From the NCBI GenBank assembly GCA_026552975.1, contig JAPMTR010000063.1, positions 1 to 64,000 on the forward strand: DNA of 64,000 bases. The letters run 5' to 3'. The notes under the pieces are model-generated. The model ran no database searches, had not been told where the DNA came from, and saw only the letters and a list, made by a program, of their open reading frames with translations. Positions 8,025 through 17,023 of the stretch are shown here, piece after piece. Positions within the stretch are counted from its first letter, which is position 1; each line of letters opens with the position of its first letter. The position numbers and the translations under genes are program-made. This DNA is from Candidatus Methanoperedens sp. Lineage in GTDB: Archaea > Halobacteriota > Methanosarcinia > Methanosarcinales > Methanoperedenaceae.

Positions 8025-9002
8025 TTATGGTACGACTACAACCTTCAAAGAGTTTCCTGCCCCACCGGCGATCTTAAATCCTTTCTGGATATCTTCCAGC
8101 TTTACCCTGTCTGTGATCATATCTCTAACATTTATCGTTCTGTTCTTTATCAATTCAAGCGCTTCCTTCAGATCAACAGGAGCTGCGCCGTAACTGGAAA
8201 CAATGCTTAATTCATTTCTCCAGAAATCTTCGACAGGGATCAGGATATTTTTATTCGGGATGGCAAAAAGCATAATTCTCCCTTTCCGGTCAATATACCT
8301 AAAAGCCGCCTCAAAAGCAGGCATCGCCCCTGTGCACATAATGATCCGGTCAGCTTTTATACCTAATTCTTCATTCGCATTAAATACTTCATCTGCGCCG
8401 AATTCCCTGGCCTTATCCAGCCTGAATTCATTGATATCAGTAGCAATGACCCTTGCTTTTTTCGATCTTGCCACGGCAATGTTTAGAAGACCCGATATCC
8501 CTGAGCCCATCACAAGAACGGTATGACCTTCCCGTACATCGATCATCCTCTGCGCCCTGACAACGCATGCGAGCGGTTCGATCATTGTCCCCTCTTCATA
8601 AGTAACATTTTCAGGAAGGAGATATGTCCCATTGTCCACATTTATTTCCGGGATCCTTATATATTCGCTAAATCCACCCGGATCGTAATTTCCTTTATGC
8701 AACGTCTCACACGCCGTGTGGTTCCCGGATAGGCAATGCTTACATGTATTGCAGGGAACATGGTGGCTTACAAAAACCCTTTCCCCGACCTTGAATTTGT
8801 CAGATTTTGAATCTACGACCTCACCTGTCATCTCATGACCCAGGATGCGCGGAGCTTTCTTGATCCTGTACCATTCCATAAGATCTGTTCCGCAAATGCC
8901 AGAGGCTTTCATTTTGACAAGGATCTCCCCAATTATTAATTGAGGTTCAGGCCTTTCCTCTATCCTGATGTCGTTATTATTGTAATATACAGCTGTTTTC
9001 AT
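8025..9002 (-). CDS. Zinc-dependent medium-chain alcohol dehydrogenase
   Basis: The 325 aa MDR-family protein shows the catalytic zinc ligands (GICGTD near residue 37, GHEMTGEV near 54, and the later Glu in MIEPLACVVRA), a structural zinc site (CNTCKHCLSGNHTAC) and the NAD-binding GSGISGLLNIAVA. It resembles sorbitol/threonine-dehydrogenase-like polyol oxidoreductases. It begins 2 nt after the aldolase gene stop, so the two are almost certainly one transcript. Together they could oxidise or reduce a sugar phosphate or polyol made by the aldolase. The exact substrate cannot be read from sequence. Confidence 0.92.
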   Translation of the reverse strand: MKTAVYYNNNDIRIEERPEPQLIIGEILVKMKASGICGTDLMEWYRIKKAPRILGHEMTGEVVDSKSDKFKVGERVFVSHHVPCNTCKHCLSGNHTACETLHKGNYDPGGFSEYIRIPEINVDNGTYLLPENVTYEEGTMIEPLACVVRAQRMIDVREGHTVLVMGSGISGLLNIAVARSKKARVIATDINEFRLDKAREFGADEVFNANEELGIKADRIIMCTGAMPAFEAAFRYIDRKGRIMLFAIPNKNILIPVEDFWRNELSIVSSYGAAPVDLKEALELIKNRTINVRDMITDRVKLEDIQKGFKIAGGAGNSLKVVVVP

Positions 9003-9004
9003 GT

Positions 9005-9784
9005 TTATTTTGAGCTTTTATATATCTCAAAAGCCTCATTCACCGGCTTTTTATCATGAACTATCGCCCTTACTGCTTTTATCATGCCAACAGGACGATC
9101 GCTCTGGAATATATTGCGTCCCATATCCACACCAATAGCCCCATTGGACACTGCGTCATATGCCATTTGCAGCGCCTCCAGTTCAGGCAGTTTCTTACCG
9201 CCAGCGATAACCACAGGGACATTGCCGCAGGCTTCTACGACTTTCCTGAAATCCTCGGTATAATATGTTTTGATGATATGTGCGCCGATCTCAACGCATA
9301 TCCTTGAGGCAAGACCAAGATATCGTGCATTTCTGACCATTTCTTTACCTACGGCTGTTACTGCAAGCACAGGGATACCGTATTTTTCTCCCTCATCCAC
9401 TAGTTTTGAGAGATTTTGTATCGTTTCTTTTTCGAATTCTCCTCCTACATATACTGAACAGGTGATAGCAGATGCGTTTATTCGAATTGCATCATCGATG
9501 CATGTCGTTATTACCTCATTGGACAATTCCTTGAGGATGCTTATCCCACCTGAAACCCGCAAAATTATAGGAATATCAGCAGCCGGGTCGATCCAGTTCC
9601 TGATGGCTCCTCTTGTAATCATTAAAGCATCAGCATACGGCAGCAATGGTTCAACAGTTTCGCTAAGGTTTGATAACCCGGTCGTTGGGCCCTGGAAATA
9701 TCCATGATCAACAGCAAGCATTACGCAGCGCCCTGTTTTAGGTTTAATTATTCGTGAGATCCTGTTCTTCATTCCCCAGTTCAT
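9005..9784 (-). CDS. LsrF-like class I aldolase/thiolase
   Basis: The 259 aa TIM-barrel protein matches the DeoC/LacD/FbaB superfamily and in particular the LsrF pattern: NWGMKNRISRI, VMLAVDHGYFQGPTTG, RVSGGISILKELSNE, the catalytic-lysine segment IIKTYYTEDF, IAGGKKLPELEALQMAYDA and GVDMGRNIFQSDRPVGM. Bacterial LsrF cleaves phosphorylated autoinducer-2, but no Lsr transporter or kinase is nearby. An archaeal sugar-phosphate or aromatic-amino-acid precursor role is just as possible. The protein lacks roughly 30 N-terminal residues present in E. coli LsrF, yet the core is complete. It sits directly upstream of the alcohol dehydrogenase. Confidence 0.9.
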   Translation of the reverse strand: MNWGMKNRISRIIKPKTGRCVMLAVDHGYFQGPTTGLSNLSETVEPLLPYADALMITRGAIRNWIDPAADIPIILRVSGGISILKELSNEVITTCIDDAIRINASAITCSVYVGGEFEKETIQNLSKLVDEGEKYGIPVLAVTAVGKEMVRNARYLGLASRICVEIGAHIIKTYYTEDFRKVVEACGNVPVVIAGGKKLPELEALQMAYDAVSNGAIGVDMGRNIFQSDRPVGMIKAVRAIVHDKKPVNEAFEIYKSSK

Positions 9785-9800
9785 TTTAATTTTCCTCCTA

Positions 9801-10019
9801 TTATTTGTCAGGTCTTAAAAGCAAATAACCTTTTTCGATGAGCCAGTGATGGAATTCATATGTTGTATGCAGGCATTTCTCCTGGCATATTCCCCTCAGT
9901 TCTGTATAGTCAGAAGAGTCCTGGGCTTTCCTATTCATGATAATCTGCACAGGACACTGGATGTCGTTACAGTACTCTCTTCGTTTATATTCTACGAATC
10001 CTTCGTTTGGCACAATCAC
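9801..10019 (-). CDS. Small conserved archaeal protein, function unknown
   Basis: A 72 aa soluble protein starting at GTG. It has three or four Cys residues (REYCND, QCPVQ, CQEKC) followed by HTTYEFHHWLIEKGY, so a small metal- or cluster-binding fold is possible. The sequence looks like a conserved small protein of Methanosarcinales rather than a random frame, judging by its compact ordered pattern and ribosome-site-compatible position. It ends 16 nt before the aldolase start and is likely the first gene of the aldolase-dehydrogenase transcript. No function can be assigned. Confidence 0.65.
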   Translation of the reverse strand: MIVPNEGFVEYKRREYCNDIQCPVQIIMNRKAQDSSDYTELRGICQEKCLHTTYEFHHWLIEKGYLLLRPDK

Positions 10020-10159
10020 AAAGATGTTTCTGGATACTTAAAATTTTCGTACGGTCGGGTTTCAAAAAATTTTATGTGTCGGACTGCGTTCATTTGCTTT
10101 CATCTGCGGTTTTTTTTCCCAATACCAAAAGATCCTGTCTCCACTTAAGGTCTTAATAT

Positions 10160-11287
10160 TCAGTTTTCAGTTACCAGTCCTGCGATATCATCCCCGACAT
10201 CTGAGGTGGTATTTGAGCCGCCCATGTCGTATGTCTTCACTTTACCGTTTACGATATTTTTCTCGATCGATTTTACGATATTGGCGGAAGCTTCTTTCTC
10301 ACCGATCTGATCTAGCAGCAGCGCCCCTGCCCAGATTGTTGCTATTGGATTTACTTTATTCAATCCTTTATACCTGGGTGCGCTTCCGTGGATAGGTTCG
10401 AACATGCTTGTCCCTTCAGGATTGATGTTCCCGCCCGGGGCAAGACCAAGACCTCCCTGGATCATAGCGCCAAGGTCTGTGATTATGTCGCCAAACATAT
10501 TGGGGGAGACCACTACATCGAAAAATTCAGGGTTTTTCACAAACCACATGGTCACAGCGTCAACATAGTTGAAATCCGTCTTAACTTTTGGATATTTGCC
10601 TGCGATAGACGTGAATTCTTCACGCCAGAAGCCATAGATATCTGAAAGTACATTTGCTTTATCAACTGATGAGAGATGTTTGCCCCTGTTATTTGCAAGC
10701 TCAAATGCATATTTTATGACCCTGCGGGTGCCCTCTTTGCTGATCAGGCCAAGCTGGTAACCGATCTCCTCGCTATCGGATGTAATGTCAAGATCGAATT
10801 TTACATTATACATATTCCTTGCGACTTCAAGTGTATTCTTACTTTTTCCTTTTTTAGCGCGGCCGCCAATACCGATATAAAAATCTTCAGTATTCTCTCT
10901 CACTACGACGAAATCAATATCCTTTGCAGTTTTATCCTTAAGCGGTGTCCATACCCCTTCAAGCAGTTTTACCGGGCGAAGGTTGACATATTGATCAAAA
11001 TAGAACCTGATATTCAGGAGAATTCCTTTTTCGAGTATTCCCGGTTTGATCCTGTCATCCCCTATTGAACCGAAATAGATCGCCCTGTAAGCTGAGAGCT
11101 CCTTGAGGGTATCTTCAGAGATCAATTCTCCAGTTTCAAGATAATGGTCAGCCCCATGTGGATATTCGACCCAGTCTATATCAAAACCGAATTTTTCACC
11201 AGCAGCTTCAAGGACTTTTCGTCCTTCTCTTATTATTTCAGGACCGATGCCGTCTCCAGGTATCACAGGGATCTTGTATTGTGTCAT
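10160..11287 (-). CDS. Isocitrate/isopropylmalate dehydrogenase family protein
   Basis: The 375 aa protein is an NAD(P)-dependent beta-hydroxyacid oxidative decarboxylase. It shows the conserved start [13 protein letters not shown], the substrate-binding arginine element [23 protein letters not shown], the tyrosine/lysine region, the metal aspartates in [14 protein letters not shown], and [12 protein letters not shown]. The ALLE/SxN elements that separate isocitrate from isopropylmalate enzymes look unusual ([18 protein letters not shown]), closer to the tartrate/D-malate dehydrogenase-like subgroup. The substrate is therefore left open. The gene is divergent from bioY, and its promoter shares that 150-bp intergenic region. 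Confidence 0.88.
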   Translation of the reverse strand: MTQYKIPVIPGDGIGPEIIREGRKVLEAAGEKFGFDIDWVEYPHGADHYLETGELISEDTLKELSAYRAIYFGSIGDDRIKPGILEKGILLNIRFYFDQYVNLRPVKLLEGVWTPLKDKTAKDIDFVVVRENTEDFYIGIGGRAKKGKSKNTLEVARNMYNVKFDLDITSDSEEIGYQLGLISKEGTRRVIKYAFELANNRGKHLSSVDKANVLSDIYGFWREEFTSIAGKYPKVKTDFNYVDAVTMWFVKNPEFFDVVVSPNMFGDIITDLGAMIQGGLGLAPGGNINPEGTSMFEPIHGSAPRYKGLNKVNPIATIWAGALLLDQIGEKEASANIVKSIEKNIVNGKVKTYDMGGSNTTSDVGDDIAGLVTEN

Positions 11288-11396
11288 ATAATTTCCTCTA
11301 TTTTATTAGATTATACTCGTGTTTTTTCTCTCTAAATTCCCTTTCAGGATATTAAATTAACTAAAGTGGGGGGAATGGGCGATGATTTTATATGGA

Positions 11397-11427
11397 TTGT
11401 TTACCAAATTGAAAAAAAAGTTAACAA
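11397..11427 (+). promoter_or_regulatory. BirA-like biotin operator overlapping the bioY promoter
   Basis: TTGTTTACC and AGTTAACAA form an inverted pair separated by 13 nt. This is close to the BirA box (TTGTAAACC, about 14-15 nt, GGTTTACAA) known from bacteria and some archaea. It begins just after a TATA-like TTTTATATGG (11386-11395) and covers the expected transcription start of bioY, a suitable place for repression. The match is imperfect at one base on the right arm and is one base short in spacing. Confidence 0.55.
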
Positions 11428-11437
11428 TAGGTGAAAT

Positions 11438-12070
11438 ATGTCAGAATTCGCAAACGGTTTCAAGGATATTTTTTTAAAGTACGAATCCGCCAAAAGTGAT
11501 TTTTTCAAATGGCGGTCTGAATCGAACATGGTGAATAAACTCCTGCTGGCTCTTAGTTTTGCCTGCCTGACAGGTCTCCTCGCCCAATTAAGGTTTTATC
11601 TCCCCTACACGCCAGTTCCGGTCACAGGACAGGTTTTTGCTGTCCTCCTTTGCGGTGTCGTACTTGGAAAATGGTATGGGGGAGCAAGTCAGGGATTATA
11701 TGCAGCAATAGGCGCAGCCGGAGTTCCCTGGTTTACGGATGGAAAAGCAGGTCTTGAGATATTAACAGGTGTAACCGGGGGTTACATTCTGGGATTCATT
11801 GCTGCCTCTTTGGTAATAGGCTGGTTCACTGACTCATATTTAAGATCAAGGAGTTTTGCAGGCATTCTAGGTATAATGATTCTTGGTATTATGTTAATTT
11901 ATGTTTTCGGTGTAGTGCAGTTATGGCTCGTTCTTGGGGTAAATGCCGATAAAGCAATCCAACTGGGCGCTTTGCCGTTCATAGGCGTAGATATCTACAA
12001 GGCATTGATCGCTTCTGCTATGGCTTTAGCGATTCTGCCGGGAAAAACCTCTGGATCTTCAAAGAATTGA
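11438..12070 (+). CDS. bioY: BioY biotin-uptake membrane protein
   Basis: The 210 aa protein is the substrate-binding membrane subunit of biotin ECF uptake. Recognisable segments are RFYLPYTPVPVTGQVFAVLL, LGKWYGGASQGLYAAIGAAGVPWF and the ILTGVTGGYILGFIAAS loop/helix that is diagnostic of BioY; about six membrane helices are visible. The N-terminus carries about 30 extra charged residues before the first helix. AGGTGA lies 3-8 nt before the ATG. It is followed after 4 nt by a nicotinate phosphoribosyltransferase gene. A BirA-like operator upstream implies biotin-responsive control. Confidence 0.93.
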   Translation: MSEFANGFKDIFLKYESAKSDFFKWRSESNMVNKLLLALSFACLTGLLAQLRFYLPYTPVPVTGQVFAVLLCGVVLGKWYGGASQGLYAAIGAAGVPWFTDGKAGLEILTGVTGGYILGFIAASLVIGWFTDSYLRSRSFAGILGIMILGIMLIYVFGVVQLWLVLGVNADKAIQLGALPFIGVDIYKALIASAMALAILPGKTSGSSKN

Positions 12071-12074
12071 TCCT

Positions 12075-13436
12075 ATGTCCGAAGCCCTCAGAACCGACCT
12101 CTACCAGCTAACAATGATGCAGGCCTACTGGAAGTCAGGTCACAATCCCGAAGCAACATTTGATTATTTCGTCCGGAAGATCCCATCAGGCCCCTACCTG
12201 GTAACAGCAGGATTAAATTTTTTCCTCGATTACATAGAGAACCTTCGATTTGAGGATGACGATATAAAATACCTGGAAACACAGGGATTTGATCACGAAT
12301 TTCTTTTCTACCTGCGCAATTTCACCTTCACAGGCGACATATTCGCAATGCTCGAAGGAAGCATCGCCTTTCCGATCGAACCCATTATAAGGGTAACAGC
12401 CCCCATAATGGAGGCCCAGCTTATCGAAACATTTCTTTTAAATAAGATGAATTTCTCATCGCTCATAGCTACTAAAGCCTCGCGCATCGTTCATGCAGCA
12501 AAAGGAAGATCCATCGCAGAGTTCGGATTGCGCCGCGCGCAGGGAGACGGATATCTTGAAGCCACCCGCGCCACCTACATTGGAGGCTGTGCTTCAACAT
12601 CTAATGTGATGGCAGGCAAGATTCTTGGCATCCCGGTATCAGGAACAATGGCGCATTCATTTGTAACAAGTTTTGATCATGAGATAGACTCCTATCGCGC
12701 CTATGCGGATGTATTTCCAAAGCGTTGCTTCCTCCTTATTGACACCTATGATACCATTGAAGGCGCCAGGAAGGCTGTAATTGTGGGAAAAGAGCTTGAG
12801 GAAAGGGGAGAAAAACTTCTGGGCGTGAGGCTTGACAGCGGTGATCTGTGTGAGCTTTCAAAGCAGGTCAGGAGAATACTTGATGAAGCCGGTCTTTCTT
12901 ATGTGAAAATAGTGGCCAGCGGCGACCTCAATGAATGGAAAATAGAAGAGCTGATAGATCATGGAGCAAGGATCGACATGTTCGGAGTGGGCACAGAACT
13001 CATAACCGGGCGCCCCAATCCTGCGCTTGATGGGATATACAAGCTTTCTGATGTTGTTGAGCAAGGTGAACATTTACCAAAAATGAAGCTCTCTGAAGAA
13101 ACTGTGAAATCCACCCTTCCAGGAAAGAAAAAGGTCTGGCGCGTGATCGAGAAGGGAATTTTTGTTAAGGACATCATATCACTGGATGATGAAATCATGG
13201 ATAATGCGAAGCCTTTATTGGAACAGATCGTGAAAAATGGCCGTATCATTTGTAAAAGACCATCCCTTGATATGATCAGGCAAAGGGCTGCCCTGGATTT
13301 AGCGAGTCTTGTGGATAAATACAAAAAATTAGATCAGGCTGCGGTGTATCCTGTCGAGTTCAGCCAGAAATTGGCCGATCTTCGAGAAAGTATTGTTGAA
13401 AAAATAAAAAGAGATGAGATAACTGGAAAATCATGA
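12075..13436 (+). CDS. pncB: Nicotinate phosphoribosyltransferase
   Basis: Converts nicotinate and PRPP to nicotinate mononucleotide in NAD salvage. The 453 aa protein shows the family start LRTDLYQLTMMQAYW, the FDYFVRKIP strand, the EFGLRRAQG segment, GTMAHSFV with the catalytic His, VRLDSGDL and GVGTELITG of the phosphate-binding region. It is near the usual length for the archaeal/Gram-positive clade. Only 4 nt separate it from bioY, so two vitamin-acquisition functions (biotin uptake and niacin salvage) are probably co-expressed. Confidence 0.94.
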   Translation: MSEALRTDLYQLTMMQAYWKSGHNPEATFDYFVRKIPSGPYLVTAGLNFFLDYIENLRFEDDDIKYLETQGFDHEFLFYLRNFTFTGDIFAMLEGSIAFPIEPIIRVTAPIMEAQLIETFLLNKMNFSSLIATKASRIVHAAKGRSIAEFGLRRAQGDGYLEATRATYIGGCASTSNVMAGKILGIPVSGTMAHSFVTSFDHEIDSYRAYADVFPKRCFLLIDTYDTIEGARKAVIVGKELEERGEKLLGVRLDSGDLCELSKQVRRILDEAGLSYVKIVASGDLNEWKIEELIDHGARIDMFGVGTELITGRPNPALDGIYKLSDVVEQGEHLPKMKLSEETVKSTLPGKKKVWRVIEKGIFVKDIISLDDEIMDNAKPLLEQIVKNGRIICKRPSLDMIRQRAALDLASLVDKYKKLDQAAVYPVEFSQKLADLRESIVEKIKRDEITGKS

Positions 13437-13449
13437 TTATCATGGCTTC

Positions 13450-16400
13450 CTATTTCTTTAGTCTCCAGATATAAATCCCAGATAAACATATTATTGTCAG
13501 GATCGATCCAAAACCAGGGTTCTTATTTGTTGTTTCCACTTGTTCTATTGATGAAGTGGATTGTTTTGAAGGGATAGGGTCATCAAGGGACACAGGAACT
13601 ACCTCCTGCCTTTCAGTTTCTCTTTGATTGTCAACCCCATAATTCTTTAAGGGCATTTTTTCGGTTCCTATTATGGCAAAATTTGAAAATACCTGTGTAA
13701 ATGCATCATAATAAGTAAACTCATCATCTTTTGAAAATTCATTTGTTTCAAGATATTCCCAATCGCTTTTATTCCATTGTACCATTCGAATGCTTTCAAA
13801 ATTCTTTTCTTTTATCCATGTATTTAATACCCTGAATCGTATTGTGCCTTTTTTGATATTTCTTGGTGAATTAAAACTTGATGTTCCAGCCCATATATTC
13901 ATACTCTTATATATAATTCCCGGCGGTCCTGTCGTGACCATTGTGGAAGTATTCCTGAGGACTTCAACGCTTGTCGTAATCTCACCAAAGTTAACATGTC
14001 CGATAATGTTTACGAACACTACAGGATTGCTGCTATTGGTAAAACTGTATGAAGTAACTTTATCTTTATAGATCAACCTGTCATATTTCTCGGTCACTTC
14101 GATGTTGGAATATTTTTCTCCAGATGCACCACCACCTCCGCCTCCACCCCCACCACCTCCGCTACCCTGAGATTGAATAACTGGAGCAACATATAAATCA
14201 CCAGTTATTGTAAATTCACTGAGGCAGGTTAAATTTGCCCAAACAAAATTATTATCTGTATCAACACCGGCATCATTTACATAAGGATAAGAGCCTGAGC
14301 CTGTGAGTTTATCCCAACCTGATGATGAAATATTCCATCTGGAAAGACGAAGTGAGCTTTCTACATAAGAAACTACTTCTTCATCAGTGTAATTCACTCT
14401 TATGATCACATATGATAAATTTGTCCTGAGGCTTTCGCTTGCATTCACAAATACAAAGATCTCAGGATGCATGACAGATGGAACAATTGAAGTCATGTTT
14501 AATGTTGATCTGGATATGTTGATGGTTCCATTACTGGAATTAATTAGGTTCAAGAGAAGAGAAGTATTTGAATATGTACCAGTGTATGTTTCTGTTATTC
14601 CCCCGGGAATATTTACCATATATTTTGTCATGTAGGTTGCAATAAAATAAGTTATTTGAGAACTGTTCCTATTGCCTGTCGTATCATTTGCAAAGATCGT
14701 AACATTATATCGTCCGTATTGAGTTGTGTCTGTAAAATTCTTATAAAAATGACTATAACCCTCTTGAGATAAATTAAAATCAATGGATGAACCATTTGGA
14801 TATGTAACACGCGCGAACAGTTCGCTCTTGTTCACCAGGGAGACGCTATCAGAAGAAGTGATATTCGCGGTGATATTAATTGAATCTGTAAGGTTTATGA
14901 ATGCAGATGAAACAGAAAGGTCACTTACAAGAGGCGGTGTGTTGTCGATCGAAATATTGATCTGAGTGCTGTTATTGACATTATTCGATAGATCGTATGC
15001 TGTTACATTTAATTGATATATTCCGTCAATGGCTTCTATAGTTACATTGCCTTTCCAGTATCCTTCAAAATACGTCAAGTTAATTTTAGACACAGAATTA
15101 TTTATCGCGGATACATTAACACTTGCATTCTTGACCCCATAGTTGTCAGATATAGTAATATTAAAAGTAACTATGGAGCCATTCTTTGCCGCCTGAGACG
15201 ATTGGTATTCTGTCGGATTAACTATTACTGAGGGTGAATCGGTAATAAACATAGTGGCATTGTAAGCATCGATCCTTCCCCAGCCATAAATATTATCTTT
15301 TCCAGGAGTTCCAAGGTCAAGCGACGTATTTGCCAGGATATTTTTAATCTTTAAAGGGGTTAAAGTAATATTATGATGTCTGGCATTCTGTAGCATCAGG
15401 GCAACAGTGCCTGAAACATGTGGTGTTGCCATGGATGTTCCAGAAAAGGATATATATCCAAAAGTAAGATAATCCAATGAAGTAATATCATAACCATGAG
15501 CTACGACGCCATGATCGAGCATAGCACTACCTCTACCTGAAAAGTATGTAATAGTATCACTACTATAAACAGCTCCAACAGCTATGGTCCCACTTATACA
15601 ACCCGGGGAAGAAACTCCGCCAGGATCATTTCCTGATGCTCCTGCAACAACTATTCCGGCACTGATGGCGTTATTTATGGCTGCTGTCAATGCTAAGTTA
15701 TCATTATCACAATTTGTTGTTGTCCAGGTTTTGGCTGTACCAATACTCATACTAATAATATCTGCCTGGTTTTCGATCGACCATTCTATTGCAGATATGA
15801 CATCACTTGAATCACCATCGCCTTGAAAATTTAAGACTTTAGCTCCAAATAAACTAACATTAGGAGCCACCCCCGTAGTTATCCCACCAGCCCCATTCCC
15901 GCCAACCGTTCCTGCAACATGTGTCCCATGACCGTTATCGTCATATGGTGAACTTAGATTACCGATAAAATCAATCCATTTTATTACCCTGCCTGAAATA
16001 TCAGGATGAGTTGCATAAATACCTGTATCAATAACTGAGACGTTAATTCCAGTTCCGTCAATGCCCATTTGCCATGCTTGCATTGCTTTTATTCTTTTGA
16101 TATCATTAGTTGCCGCATCGATCTGTCCCCGCGAAACCTGCGCTGAATGATCTTCGAATATATAAACTTTCGAATCAAGTTCAATTCTTTCTACATCTTC
16201 TCTTGTCGAAAGCTGTTCTATAACTTCGGGTGATGCGTCTACTGCGATCGCATTTACAATCCAGAATTGTTTTATTTTATCCGCTTTATTTCTTTTTTTT
16301 TCTTCATTCAACAAAACTACAATGTTTTTTTGATTAACTATGGATATATCCTTTAAATTGGGTACACCATTGGCTTTAGAGAGCGTCTGAAAAGAAGATC

Positions 16401-16572
16401 TATCTTTTAGCATAACGATTATTTTAATTCTATCTTTCTCAAGAATTTTGGATTTAACGTCCATAGAGGTTTTATCCGTGACGGCATTTACATTCGTTAA
16501 TAGGATACTTGAAAAATATATCAAAAAAACAATTCTGGCAAGAATCGATCTATTTGTTTTCATAAATTTCAT
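13450..16572 (-). CDS. Secreted S8 subtilisin-like protease with PGF-CTERM anchor
   Basis: A 1040 aa exported protease. A signal peptide spans about residues 7-30 and is followed by an I9-like prodomain. The catalytic domain has Asp in SVIDTGIYATHPD, His in NGHGTHVAGTVGG and Ser in GTSMATPHVSG. Next come Ig/PKD-like Thr/Asn-rich repeats with many N-glycosylation sequons, a linker of 11 glycines, and a PGF-pre-PGF domain (EKYSNIEVTEKYDRLIYKD onward). The C-terminus has a PGF motif, a hydrophobic helix and basic WRLKK end, matching archaeosortase sorting signals. It probably acts at the cell surface. The gene is monocistronic and convergent with pncB. Confidence 0.94.
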   Translation of the reverse strand: MKFMKTNRSILARIVFLIYFSSILLTNVNAVTDKTSMDVKSKILEKDRIKIIVMLKDRSSFQTLSKANGVPNLKDISIVNQKNIVVLLNEEKKRNKADKIKQFWIVNAIAVDASPEVIEQLSTREDVERIELDSKVYIFEDHSAQVSRGQIDAATNDIKRIKAMQAWQMGIDGTGINVSVIDTGIYATHPDISGRVIKWIDFIGNLSSPYDDNGHGTHVAGTVGGNGAGGITTGVAPNVSLFGAKVLNFQGDGDSSDVISAIEWSIENQADIISMSIGTAKTWTTTNCDNDNLALTAAINNAISAGIVVAGASGNDPGGVSSPGCISGTIAVGAVYSSDTITYFSGRGSAMLDHGVVAHGYDITSLDYLTFGYISFSGTSMATPHVSGTVALMLQNARHHNITLTPLKIKNILANTSLDLGTPGKDNIYGWGRIDAYNATMFITDSPSVIVNPTEYQSSQAAKNGSIVTFNITISDNYGVKNASVNVSAINNSVSKINLTYFEGYWKGNVTIEAIDGIYQLNVTAYDLSNNVNNSTQINISIDNTPPLVSDLSVSSAFINLTDSINITANITSSDSVSLVNKSELFARVTYPNGSSIDFNLSQEGYSHFYKNFTDTTQYGRYNVTIFANDTTGNRNSSQITYFIATYMTKYMVNIPGGITETYTGTYSNTSLLLNLINSSNGTINISRSTLNMTSIVPSVMHPEIFVFVNASESLRTNLSYVIIRVNYTDEEVVSYVESSLRLSRWNISSSGWDKLTGSGSYPYVNDAGVDTDNNFVWANLTCLSEFTITGDLYVAPVIQSQGSGGGGGGGGGGGASGEKYSNIEVTEKYDRLIYKDKVTSYSFTNSSNPVVFVNIIGHVNFGEITTSVEVLRNTSTMVTTGPPGIIYKSMNIWAGTSSFNSPRNIKKGTIRFRVLNTWIKEKNFESIRMVQWNKSDWEYLETNEFSKDDEFTYYDAFTQVFSNFAIIGTEKMPLKNYGVDNQRETERQEVVPVSLDDPIPSKQSTSSIEQVETTNKNPGFGSILTIICLSGIYIWRLKK

Positions 16573-16592
16573 GTTCCATTTAATCTTACATT

Positions 16593-16871
16593 ATGATTAT
16601 ACTAATAATAATACCTTTGCCGGTAATCGACGAACGATACACGTCAAAGAAATGTTACGTTTGTGGAAAGAAGCATGACATGCCTCTCTGGAAACGTACT
16701 ATGGAATGTGATTGCGGGAACGTGATTGATAGGGGTAGAAATAGTGCTATCTTTATAATGTTACGGTTTCTATCACAAAATGCCATGTGGACTGGCTATC
16801 AGCAATTTGTTGATAATCTACGAAAAACAGGGCTGATGCTCCCTAAACAGGAGGGATCAGCATACTCGTAG
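16593..16871 (+). pseudogene. TnpB C-terminal remnant of an IS200/IS605-type element
   Basis: Only the last quarter of a TnpB RNA-guided nuclease remains. The zinc-ribbon CYVCGKK ... CDCG and the adjacent IDRGRNSA, equivalent to the third RuvC acidic motif DRDxNSA, are recognisable. They are followed by the family-like C-terminal tail NLRKTGLMLP. The RuvC I/II region and bridge helix are absent, so it cannot cleave DNA. The ATG is incidental; similarity starts at about base 16618. A GC-rich hairpin typical of the element's right end lies directly downstream. Confidence 0.8.
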
Positions 16872-16875
16872 GAAG

Positions 16876-16904
16876 CCCCAGCCCGAAAGGGTGGGGTAGT
16901 TCAC
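16876..16904 (+). ncRNA. Right-end hairpin / omega-RNA-like end of the TnpB remnant
   Basis: CCCCA-G-CCC-GAAA-GGG-TGGGG forms a stable GAAA-tetraloop hairpin followed by TAGTTCAC. IS200/IS605 elements end this way after tnpB, and the same stretch forms the scaffold end of the guide RNA. Because tnpB is broken here, the structure is most likely a relic. The hairpin is seen directly; the RNA role is inferred. Confidence 0.55.
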
Positions 16905-16976
16905 CTGTCAACTTCCCCGTGGACAAAAATGCAAAGTAAGCGATATCTTTATACTATAGTAATTCATATTATTGTA

Positions 16977-16993
16977 TGTAAGTAAAACTTACA
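16977..16993. promoter_or_regulatory. 17-bp palindrome upstream of the PepSY gene
   Basis: TGTAAGTAAAACTTACA is a perfect inverted repeat of 7 bp around 3 bases, 31 nt before the PepSY gene ATG and about 25 nt downstream of a TATA-like CTTTATACTA. It thus overlaps the probable transcription start. The nearby ArsR-type regulator gene (17828) is a plausible binding protein. Confidence 0.5.
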
Positions 16994-17023
16994 CATGAAA
17001 GTAACAATATAAGGTGATAAAAA

